Shown here piece by piece: positions 32,273 through 38,065 of a DNA stretch of 38,065 nt. The stretch spans positions 1 through 38,065 of the forward strand of contig NZ_QDKQ01000006.1 in NCBI RefSeq assembly GCF_003116815.1, read 5' to 3'. Every line of letters begins with the position of its first letter. The stretch's first letter is position 1. This DNA is from Caulobacter endophyticus (GTDB taxonomy: Bacteria; Pseudomonadota; Alphaproteobacteria; Caulobacterales; Caulobacteraceae). The position numbers and the translations under genes are program-made. The notes beneath the pieces are model-generated. The model did not search any database. It worked only from the letters and a program-made list of their open reading frames with translations, and was not told where the DNA came from.

Positions 32273-33019
32273 ATGTTCGCATCTCGCAAGGCCGTCGCCG
32301 TCGTCGCCCTGGCCAGCCTCATCGCGGGGGGGACCGTCGCGCCGGCGCTGGCCCAGATCCCCTCGAACCTGCGCGACCTGGTGGGCGCTCGCGCCGCCGG
32401 CGGCGAGACCGAGCTGCAGGCCCGCGGCTATGCGCTGGACCACGTCGACGAGGGCGGCTCGGCCAAGTTCGGCTACTGGCGGCGGGGAGACGAGTGCGTG
32501 CAGGTCACCACGCGCGACGGCCGCTACCTGACCATCGTCGAGGCCCGCAACATGTGCCGCAAGAAGAGCTCGGGCTCCGACGCCTCGGCGGTGGTGGCGG
32601 GCGTGGCCATCGTCGGCCTGGCCGCGGCCCTGGCGGCCCACAAGAAGAGCCATGACGACGCCGGCCGCGACCACGACGCCGAGTACGAGCGCGGCTACCA
32701 GGCGGCGCTCTACGGTTCCGACTACGATGATCGCCACGACAGCGAGGGCTATCACGAGGGCTTCCTGGCGGGTCAGTCCGAGCGCGACAACCGCCGCTTC
32801 TCCAACTCCCGCTACGTGCGCAGCGCCCCGCGCGCGGCCCAGGACGCCTGCTCGCGCCGCGCCGACGAGTACCAGAGCCGTCCCTACGGCAGCAGCGTGC
32901 CGATCAGCGTCCGCGACCTTGGCCGCGGCGACTGGGAGCTTACCATGGCCACCGGCTCGTACCGCTCGCGCTGCACGGTCTCGGCCAGCGGCCAGGTCCG
33001 CAAGATGGAACCCTACTGA
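32273..33019 (+). CDS. Envelope protein with internal hydrophobic helix, function unknown
   Basis: A 248-residue protein. The signal peptide (FASRKAVAVVALASLIAGGT, cleavage near ALA-QI) is followed by a small domain with two cysteines (GDECVQVTTRDGRYLTIVEA then NMCRK). Next come an Ala/Val-rich hydrophobic stretch near residues 104-122 (SAVVAGVAIVGLAAALAA), a Tyr/Gly/Asp-rich repeat region (YERGYQAALYGSDYDDR, EGYHEGFLAGQSERD) and a C-terminal domain ending in a cysteine-containing strand (SYRSRCTVSASGQV). It is probably anchored in or exported across the inner membrane. I do not know the family. ATG 32273 is chosen because the signal peptide begins there; the frame is open further upstream. 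Confidence 0.75.
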   Translation: MFASRKAVAVVALASLIAGGTVAPALAQIPSNLRDLVGARAAGGETELQARGYALDHVDEGGSAKFGYWRRGDECVQVTTRDGRYLTIVEARNMCRKKSSGSDASAVVAGVAIVGLAAALAAHKKSHDDAGRDHDAEYERGYQAALYGSDYDDRHDSEGYHEGFLAGQSERDNRRFSNSRYVRSAPRAAQDACSRRADEYQSRPYGSSVPISVRDLGRGDWELTMATGSYRSRCTVSASGQVRKMEPY

Positions 33020-33023
33020 GGTC

Positions 33024-33695
33024 TCAGACCAGCGCCAGGGGCAGCAGGGTCAGCAGCATGTAGAACAACGCCCGCGCGATGGCCGCGGCGGCCATCGCCG
33101 CGGCGCAGGGAAGGCTGATCTTGAGGTGGCCCGCCAGCCAGCGGGTTTCCGTCAGCAGCAGCCACGCCGTGGAGGCCAGGATGACCGCCAGGCCCAGGCC
33201 GACAAAGCCCGGGGTGTTGCGCTGGATGGCCATCAGGCCCAGCGACACGGCAAGCGCCACCGGCGAGGCCAGGTAGCATTGTGCGTAGAACGGCCGCCGC
33301 AGGGTTTTGCGCGACACCGCCATTCCCTTCTTGCGCAGCAGGGTCAGGGCCACGACCAGGGGCGTCATGCCAAACAGCAGGCAGCGGAACATCAGCAGGT
33401 TTTGCGGGGAGTCGTAGAGCATCTTGGCCAGGGCCGAGGCGTTGGCCGGCTGAGCGACGTGGGTGACCCAGCCGACGGCGTTGGCGATCACCAGGGTTAT
33501 GATCAGCAGCACGGGCGGGCTTAGCGAGTCGTCGTAGCGTTCGCCCTCCGGCTGGCCTTCCTCGCGGTCGGAATAGGCCATGGTGGCCATCGGCCGGGCC
33601 ACGATCCGCAGCATGGTGCGCGGATAGAAGTAGAGCCAGGTCATGGCCTCGAAGAGCAGTTCCTCGAAGCTTCTCAGGATCTTCAGAAGGTCCAC
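33024..33695 (-). CDS. Polytopic membrane protein (Yip1/permease-like), function unknown
   Basis: A 223-residue inner-membrane protein. An amphipathic N-terminus (LLKILRSFEELLFEAMTWLY) is followed by a loop with MAYSDREEGQPEGE and five predicted helices (LSPPVLLIITLVIANAVGW, LLMFRCLLFGMTPLVVALTL, YLASPVALAVSLGLMA, FVGLGLAVILASTAWLLL, AAMAAAAIARALFYMLLTLL). The layout resembles Yip1-domain proteins but I cannot confirm it. The start is GTG 33695, with TGGAG about 11 nt upstream. It converges on the preceding gene with a 4-bp gap. Confidence 0.68.
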   Translation of the reverse strand: MDLLKILRSFEELLFEAMTWLYFYPRTMLRIVARPMATMAYSDREEGQPEGERYDDSLSPPVLLIITLVIANAVGWVTHVAQPANASALAKMLYDSPQNLLMFRCLLFGMTPLVVALTLLRKKGMAVSRKTLRRPFYAQCYLASPVALAVSLGLMAIQRNTPGFVGLGLAVILASTAWLLLTETRWLAGHLKISLPCAAAMAAAAIARALFYMLLTLLPLALV

Positions 33696-33837
33696 GCGCG
33701 ACGCACTCCACTGGTCGCCTTGGTGATAGCAGCCGCTTTCCGACCAATTCCAGCCTTTCCACCACGGCGCGCGCGACGGACGCTATACACGCGGCGCGAA
33801 GCCGGGTCCTAATCCCTCGCGACAGCGGAGCTTCGAC

Positions 33838-34569
33838 ATGGCCTGGCGGGACTTTCCCTATTATCGCGGCGAGCCGGTCGCCTTGTCGGCCGGCGGCTGG
33901 GCCCTGGCCCTGGGCGGCTGCGTGGCCGGGTTCCTGGCCCTGATCTTCGTGCCGCGTGGGCCGCTGGGCGGCCCGCTGGGGCTCGTCGCGCCGCTGCTGT
34001 TCGCGGCCCTGCCGCTGATCGGCCTGGCCCTGGCGGCGGGGCGAGGATGGACGGCGATCTTTCCGCGCCCGAGGCTGATCGACATCCTGGTGGGCCTGGC
34101 GGCGACCATACTGGCCCTGCTGGTCTCCGGCGGGATCGCCCTGGCCTTCTCGCTTTCCAAGCTCGGACCGTTCGCCGCCAACCCCTTCGCGGGAAGCCTC
34201 CCACAGCTGCACACCTGGGAGCGGGTCGTCTTCATCGGCGGGACCGCGCCGCAGTTGCTGGGCGAGGAGCTGGTGACCATCCTGCCGTTCCTGGCCCTGC
34301 TGACCCTGCTGCACGGTCGCCTGGGCCTTTCCAAGGGAGCGGCGATCGCGGGCGCATGGATCGTCTCGGCGATCATCTTCGGCCTGCTGCACCTGCCGAC
34401 CTACGGCTGGAACCTGATGCAGGTGCTGCTGGTCATCGGCGTGTCGCGGCTGGTGCTGACGATTCCCTATCTGCTGACCAAGAGCGTCTGGTCCTCGTTC
34501 GCGGCCCACTTGGCCCTGGACTGGTCGATCTTCGCGCTCGTGCTATTGGGAAGCGCGCGGAGCCATTAG
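33838..34569 (+). CDS. CPBP-family intramembrane protein (CAAX protease-like), atypical motif 1
   Basis: A 243-residue polytopic membrane protein. The CPBP/Abi family normally shows EExxxR, FxxxH and a final H-x3-N/D. Here motif 1 is E143-E144-L-V-T-I148, with isoleucine where arginine is usual. Motif 2 is F181-G-L-L-H185 and motif 3 is H224-L-A-L-D228. The glutamates and histidines of the proposed active site are therefore kept. About seven helices are visible. Substrate and role are unknown. GGAG lies 7 nt before ATG 33838. It precedes the rpmH promoter in the same direction but ends 134 bp away. Confidence 0.78.
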   Translation: MAWRDFPYYRGEPVALSAGGWALALGGCVAGFLALIFVPRGPLGGPLGLVAPLLFAALPLIGLALAAGRGWTAIFPRPRLIDILVGLAATILALLVSGGIALAFSLSKLGPFAANPFAGSLPQLHTWERVVFIGGTAPQLLGEELVTILPFLALLTLLHGRLGLSKGAAIAGAWIVSAIIFGLLHLPTYGWNLMQVLLVIGVSRLVLTIPYLLTKSVWSSFAAHLALDWSIFALVLLGSARSH

Positions 34570-34612
34570 CCCAAGCCCTTGGCCTGACTCAGCTTCCGGC
34601 GCTTTTGCGCGG

Positions 34613-34641
34613 TTGACATCGCCGGGCTCGTCGCTTATCCA
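34613..34641 (+). promoter_or_regulatory. Promoter of rpmH
   Basis: TTGACA (34613-34618) and TATCCA (34636-34641) are separated by 17 bp. This is a strong sigma-70-type promoter for a highly expressed ribosomal gene, leaving a leader of about 55 nt before the rpmH start. Confidence 0.65.
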
Positions 34642-34703
34642 CCGCCCCTCACTCGCGGGGCCGCCAGGTTTCGCGTCCACTCTATTAGTTTCGGAGCCAC
34701 GTC

Positions 34704-34838
34704 GTGAAGCGGACATTCCAGCCGTCGAAGCTCGTGCGAGCCCGCCGTCATGGCTACCGCGCCCGCATGGCCACCAAGAACGGTCAAAAGATCGTTGCTC
34801 GTCGCCGCGCCAAGGGCCGTAAGCGCCTGACGGCCTAG
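34704..34838 (+). CDS. rpmH: 50S ribosomal protein L34
   Basis: A 44-residue, highly basic protein. The sequence reads (V/M)[19 protein letters not shown], continues [20 protein letters not shown] and ends RLTA, matching L34 across its full length. The start is GTG at 34704 with GGAG 7 nt upstream. It is the first gene of the conserved rpmH-rnpA-yidC-engB cluster, with dnaA not adjacent. Confidence 0.97.
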   Translation: MKRTFQPSKLVRARRHGYRARMATKNGQKIVARRRAKGRKRLTA

Positions 34839-34862
34839 GAGCGGGTTCTCCCGCTCTTCTTT
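34839..34862 (+). terminator. Hairpin directly after rpmH
   Basis: GAGCGGG-TTCT-CCCGCTC followed by TTCTTT, starting at the base after the rpmH stop. It is terminator-like, and could set the high rpmH to low rnpA ratio. Confidence 0.65.
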
Positions 34863-34891
34863 CCTGCCTCGGCGGGATCGTACGACATGAC

Positions 34892-34950
34892 AAAAGCCGC
34901 CCCTTCCCAGAACCAGGCCTTCAGCCTGCGCCGGAAAGGGCGGCTTTTTT
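34892..34950 (+). terminator. Composite hairpin with T-run abutting the rnpA start (attenuator candidate)
   Basis: GCCGCCC (34896-34902) pairs with GGGCGGC (34938-34944). Inner pairs TTCC/GGAA extend the stem, and CAGGC/GCCTG (34914-34928) forms a loop hairpin. A run of six T follows, ending 1 nt before the ATG of rnpA. The only purine-rich ribosome site of rnpA lies inside the stem. Confidence 0.7.
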
Positions 34951-34951
34951 C

Positions 34952-35419
34952 ATGACCGAATCCCAGGTTTCCCCGGTCCGGACGGATCCGACGATCGAGC
35001 GCCTCAAGGTGCGGTCCGACTTCCTGAAGGCCGCCAAGGCGCCGTCCCTGTCGCGCGGCGCCGTCTTCATGCAGCTGCGCCCGCGGGGCGACGACGACGC
35101 CCTGATCCGCGTCGGTTTCACCGCCTCCAAGAAGGTCGGCGGCTCGGTGGAGCGCAATCGCGCCAAAAGACGCCTGCGCGAGGCCGCCAGACTGCTTCTC
35201 CCCCTTCATGGACGCCCCGGTTGCGACTATGTGTTCATCGCTCGCGGCGGCACGCGCTCGCGGCCGTGGGGGCGTTTGCTTGACGATGTAAAATCCGCGC
35301 TGGTAAGCCTCGCGGCCGAAATCGACCGCGGGGGCAAGCGTACAGCTCCGTCTGCCCCGTCCGCGCCCGTCTCACCCCATTCGCACGCGCTTGCGTCCGA
35401 TCCCTCCGATCCCGGTTAA
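34952..35419 (+). CDS. rnpA: Ribonuclease P protein component
   Basis: A 155-residue basic protein that binds the RNase P RNA and helps it process tRNA 5' ends. The family signature is present as GFTASKKVGGSVERNRAKRR, with the R68-N69-R70 core. LKVRSDFLKAAKA at the N-terminus and YVFIARGGT near the end of the fold are typical. The last 25-30 residues form a Ser/Pro/His tail beyond the usual length. It has no free Shine-Dalgarno; the candidate GGAAAGG lies in the upstream hairpin. The stop is 6 bp before the yidC start. Confidence 0.95.
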   Translation: MTESQVSPVRTDPTIERLKVRSDFLKAAKAPSLSRGAVFMQLRPRGDDDALIRVGFTASKKVGGSVERNRAKRRLREAARLLLPLHGRPGCDYVFIARGGTRSRPWGRLLDDVKSALVSLAAEIDRGGKRTAPSAPSAPVSPHSHALASDPSDPG

Positions 35420-35425
35420 GTGTCC

Positions 35426-37273
35426 ATGCAGAACGACAACAAGAACACGCTGGTCTTCATCATCAGCGCGTTCGCGATCCTGATCGGCTACCAGTTCTTC
35501 GTCCTGGGTCCGAACCAGAAGAAGCAGGAAGCCGCCGAACGCGCCAAGAAGGCCGCCGAGGCTCAGGCCGCCGCCGCCAACCCGGGCATGGCCATCGGAC
35601 CGGACGGCCGGCCGCAGCCGATCAAGCTGTCGCGCGACGCGGCCAAGGCCGCCAGCCCGCGCATTCCGATCGACACGCCCACCCTGTCGGGCTCGGTCTC
35701 GCTGAAGAGCGGCAGCGTCGACGACCTGCTGCTCAAGCGCTATCGCGAAACCACCAGCAAGGCCTCGCCGCCGGTCGAGCTGCTGCGCCCCGCCGGCGCG
35801 GAGAACGCCTTCTTCACGCTGTTCGGCTGGAGCGGCCAGAACCTCGGCGCCATGCCGGGCGAGAACACGGTGTGGACCGCCGCGCCGGGCCAGACCCTGC
35901 GTCCGGGCTCGCCCGTCACCCTGACCTATGACAACGGCGCCGGCCTGGTGTTCAACCGCGTGATCGCGGTCGACGCCGACGCCATGTTCACCGTCACCGA
36001 CAGCGTCCGCAACAACGGCGGCCAGCCGGTCTCGATCATCCCCTACGCCTCGGTGCGTCGCTGGGGCGTCCCGGCCGACCTCGGCAAGAACCACATCGTC
36101 CACGAAGGGGCGATCGGCATGCTGGGCGAGAAGGACTACAAGCTCGAGCAGTCCAAGTACCAGAAGTGGAAGAAGGACAAGCCGCAGCAGACCATCGCCT
36201 CGGTCGGCGGCTGGACCGGCATCACCGACAAGTACTGGCTGACGGCCCTGATCCCGACCCAGAACGAGCGCATCAACGCCCAGTACAACGTCACGCCCGT
36301 GGGCGGCGTGGACGTCTACGAAGCCAACTTCGCCGCCGTCGCCAAGACCGTGAACCCGGGCCAGACCGTCACCGAGACGACCCGCCTGTTCGCCGGCGCC
36401 AAGACCGTGCCGCTGCTGCGCAAGTACGAGTACGGCGATGGCCAGGCCCCGGCCTGGTGGCAGTTCTGGGACAAGAAGGCCCAGGCCATCCCGCGCTTCG
36501 AATGGGCCGTGGACTGGGGCATGTTCGCCCTGATCACCCGCCCGATCTTCAACGTGCTGGAAATCTTCTACAAGCTGGTCGGCAACTTCGGCATCGCCAT
36601 CATGCTGCTGACCGTCGCCCTGAAGCTCATCCTCTATCCGCTGGCGGACAAGAGCTACGAGTCGATGGCGAAGATGAAGAAGGTCGCCCCCGAGGTCGAG
36701 AAGCTGAAGGCCCGGCACAAGGACGATCCTGCCAAGCAGCAGCAGGAGATGATGGCGCTGTACGCCAAGGAGAAGATCAATCCGTTCATGGGCTGCGTGC
36801 CCATGCTGATCCAGATCCCGGTGTTCTACTCGCTGTACAAGGTGCTGACGGTCACCATCGAAATGCGGCACGCGCCGTTCTTCGGCTGGATCCAGGACCT
36901 TTCGGCGCCGGATCCGACCACCATCTTCAACCTGTTCGGCCTGATCCCGTGGGATCCGGGTTCGCTGCCCTTCCTGGGCGCGATGATCGCGCACCTGGGC
37001 GTGTGGCCGCTGCTGTACGGCTTCACCATGTGGCTGACCACGGCGATGAACCCGCCGGCCGGTGATCCGATGCAGCAGAAGATCTTCCAGCTGTTCCCGA
37101 TCATCTTCACCTTCACCCTGTCGGGCTTCGCCGTCGGCCTGGTGATCTACTGGTGCTGGTCGAACGTTCTGACCATCATCCAGCAGTACATCATCATGCG
37201 CCGCTACAAGGTCGAGAACCCGATCGACAAGATCATCGCTCGCCTGACTGGCAAGACCGCGACGGCGACCTGA
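35426..37273 (+). CDS. yidC: Membrane protein insertase YidC
   Basis: A 615-residue inner-membrane insertase that works with or without SecYEG to insert and fold membrane proteins. The first helix ([19 protein letters not shown]) is followed by a large periplasmic beta-sandwich domain (about 50-345). The conserved C-terminal core then has five helices, starting with [20 protein letters not shown] cytoplasmic hairpin follows ([19 protein letters not shown]), then [20 protein letters not shown] and the last helices ending with [19 protein letters not shown] 35426 is chosen; a GTG two codons upstream is possible. It ends in TGATG with engB. Confidence 0.98.
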   Translation: MQNDNKNTLVFIISAFAILIGYQFFVLGPNQKKQEAAERAKKAAEAQAAAANPGMAIGPDGRPQPIKLSRDAAKAASPRIPIDTPTLSGSVSLKSGSVDDLLLKRYRETTSKASPPVELLRPAGAENAFFTLFGWSGQNLGAMPGENTVWTAAPGQTLRPGSPVTLTYDNGAGLVFNRVIAVDADAMFTVTDSVRNNGGQPVSIIPYASVRRWGVPADLGKNHIVHEGAIGMLGEKDYKLEQSKYQKWKKDKPQQTIASVGGWTGITDKYWLTALIPTQNERINAQYNVTPVGGVDVYEANFAAVAKTVNPGQTVTETTRLFAGAKTVPLLRKYEYGDGQAPAWWQFWDKKAQAIPRFEWAVDWGMFALITRPIFNVLEIFYKLVGNFGIAIMLLTVALKLILYPLADKSYESMAKMKKVAPEVEKLKARHKDDPAKQQQEMMALYAKEKINPFMGCVPMLIQIPVFYSLYKVLTVTIEMRHAPFFGWIQDLSAPDPTTIFNLFGLIPWDPGSLPFLGAMIAHLGVWPLLYGFTMWLTTAMNPPAGDPMQQKIFQLFPIIFTFTLSGFAVGLVIYWCWSNVLTIIQQYIIMRRYKVENPIDKIIARLTGKTATAT

Positions 37274-37923
37274 TGACCGATCCGATCGAGCCCCTCTACA
37301 CCGACGAGGAGATCGAGGCGGCCCGGGTGCTGTTCGCCCAGCCGGTCTCGTTCATGATGGGGGCCGTCCGCATGGACGGCCTGCCGCCCGCCGACCTGCC
37401 GGAAGTGGCCTTCGCCGGCCGCTCCAACGTCGGCAAGTCGAGCCTGATCAACGGCCTCGTCGGCCAGAAGTACCTGGCCCGCGCCTCCAACGAGCCGGGC
37501 CGCACGCGCGAGCTGAACTTCTTCCTGCTGGCCGAACAGCTGCGCCTGGTCGACCTGCCGGGCTACGGCTTCGCGCGCGTCTCGCGCTCGACGGCCAGCA
37601 AGTTCCAGGACCTGGGCCGCCAGTTCCTGCGCGGCCGGCCGAACCTCAAGCGGGTCTACCTGCTGATCGACTCGCGCCACGGCCTCAAGAAGGTCGACGC
37701 CGAGGCGATGGACGCCCTCGACATCTCGGCGGTGTCCTACCAGATCGTCCTGACCAAGGCCGACAAGATCAAGCCGCCCGAGGTCGACAAGGTCGTGGCC
37801 GACACGCTCAAGGCCATCGCCAAGCGCCCGGCCGCCTTCCCGCGGGTGATCGCCACCTCGTCGGAGAAGGGCCTGGGCCTGCCCGAGCTGCGCGCCGAGA
37901 TCCAGCGCACCTGCCTGGGCTGA
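37273..37923 (+). CDS. engB: Ribosome-biogenesis GTPase EngB (YihA/YsxC)
   Basis: A 216-residue GTPase needed for assembly of the large ribosomal subunit. GTP-binding motifs are complete: G1 GRSNVGKSS (49-57), G2 threonine in [12 protein letters not shown]3 DLPGYG (94-99), G4 LTKADK and G5 TSSEKG. The ATG shares its first base with the yidC TGA stop (TGATG), giving translational coupling. Longer in-frame sequence upstream is inside yidC in another frame. Just after the stop a REP-like repeat and an IS481-type element follow. Confidence 0.97.
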   Translation: MTDPIEPLYTDEEIEAARVLFAQPVSFMMGAVRMDGLPPADLPEVAFAGRSNVGKSSLINGLVGQKYLARASNEPGRTRELNFFLLAEQLRLVDLPGYGFARVSRSTASKFQDLGRQFLRGRPNLKRVYLLIDSRHGLKKVDAEAMDALDISAVSYQIVLTKADKIKPPEVDKVVADTLKAIAKRPAAFPRVIATSSEKGLGLPELRAEIQRTCLG

Positions 37924-37954
37924 CCCCCTCCGGCCCTCCGGGCCACCTCTCCCG
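37924..37954. repeat. REP-like repeat, copy 3, truncated by an insertion element
   Basis: The CCCTCCGGCCCTCCGGGCC core and the following CACCT match copy 2 at 4717-4763, but the sequence departs after CTCTCCC, where the element starting at 37955 begins. The missing half should lie beyond the far end of the element. Confidence 0.65.
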
Positions 37955-38065
37955 TGTTCAGACCGGAGACATCCGAAACAGGTGTGCCGGGACATCCGTG
38001 ACACCTTTGGGCCTTCGCTGTGGAGGTCTGGATGCCGTTCACGGGAGTTTCCGCGATGGATCGCA
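37955..38065 (+). mobile_element. Left end of an IS481-family insertion sequence (partial)
   Basis: The element starts TGTTCAGACCGGAGACATCC and carries direct repeats of GACATCCG (37968 and 37991), as seen at IS481-type ends. A transposase start follows at 38032. The right end is outside the window, so completeness and target duplication cannot be judged. Confidence 0.7.
38032..38065 (+). CDS. IS481-family transposase (only the first codons)
   Basis: ATG at 38032 follows GGAGG by 5 nt. The visible residues MPFTGVSAMDR match the usual N-terminus of IS481-family DDE transposases (MPW/MPF-x3-S-x-M). Only 11 codons are in the window, so the family rests on this start and on the element end. Confidence 0.6.
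   Translation, partial: MPFTGVSAMDR

Noticed and set aside
37737..38042. Minus-strand open frame across the engB end and the IS end
   Set aside because: Spans a gene, a repeat and an element boundary with no domain; treated as a chance frame.
1..38065. CRISPR array, tRNA, rRNA or prophage
   Set aside because: No regularly spaced direct repeats, cloverleaf-like segments, rRNA core sequence or phage structural genes were seen.

Overview
The window is high-GC (roughly 70%) alphaproteobacterial chromosome and reads as Caulobacter or a very close relative. The basis is the rpmH-rnpA-yidC-engB order at the right end, the close fit of YidC, EngB and RNase HII to Caulobacterales proteins as I know them, many GTG starts, and several secreted or membrane families that I associate with that group. 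It is a housekeeping and accessory mosaic: about 36 protein genes, tightly packed, with no tRNA, rRNA or CRISPR array that I can see and no gene-free stretch longer than 300 bases.

Layout, left to right. 1-4615: the end of an ECF42-type sigma factor, a feruloyl-CoA-synthase-like ligase and a thiamine-diphosphate enzyme of the acetolactate synthase/benzoylformate decarboxylase type. The last of these is bracketed by REP-like palindromic repeats. 4797-7996: an exported protein made of five four-cysteine units, an MBL-fold hydrolase and an unknown exported protein. 8001-11287: a family 9 glycosyltransferase, YgfZ, a small exported protein with an internal duplication, and DNA-3-methyladenine glycosylase I. 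11388-18814: a huge DUF2339 membrane protein, a serine hydrolase with a TPR-like tail, an unknown exported protein, RNase HII and an exported papain-like (C1) protease. 18792-23443: a regulator built from two copies of the same helical-plus-HTH unit, then an iron-uptake-type operon (TonB-dependent receptor, PepSY membrane protein, 60-residue membrane protein). 23651-24700: a beta-trefoil plus aerolysin-like protein, the most striking gene here. 24720-30456: an NlpC/P60 and M17 peptidase operon, a TadD-like TPR protein, a DUF2855 protein, NudK and a DeoR-family regulator. 30453-34569: an orphan membrane histidine kinase, two unknown envelope proteins and a CPBP-family membrane protein. 34704-37923: rpmH, rnpA, yidC and engB. 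37955-38065: the left end of an IS481-family element that appears to have cut a REP-like repeat.

How genes work together. The right-end cluster makes ribosomal protein L34, the RNase P protein, the membrane insertase and a ribosome-assembly GTPase, with terminator-like hairpins between rpmH and rnpA. The receptor, PepSY and small protein genes form one minus-strand operon (7-bp gap, then an ATGA overlap). The M17 and NlpC/P60 genes overlap at TGATG and look like a cytoplasmic peptide or muropeptide recycling pair. All eight tail-to-tail gene pairs meet within 22 bp or overlap, two of them sharing one CTAG as both stop codons.

All assignments are from reading the sequence; no database search was run.
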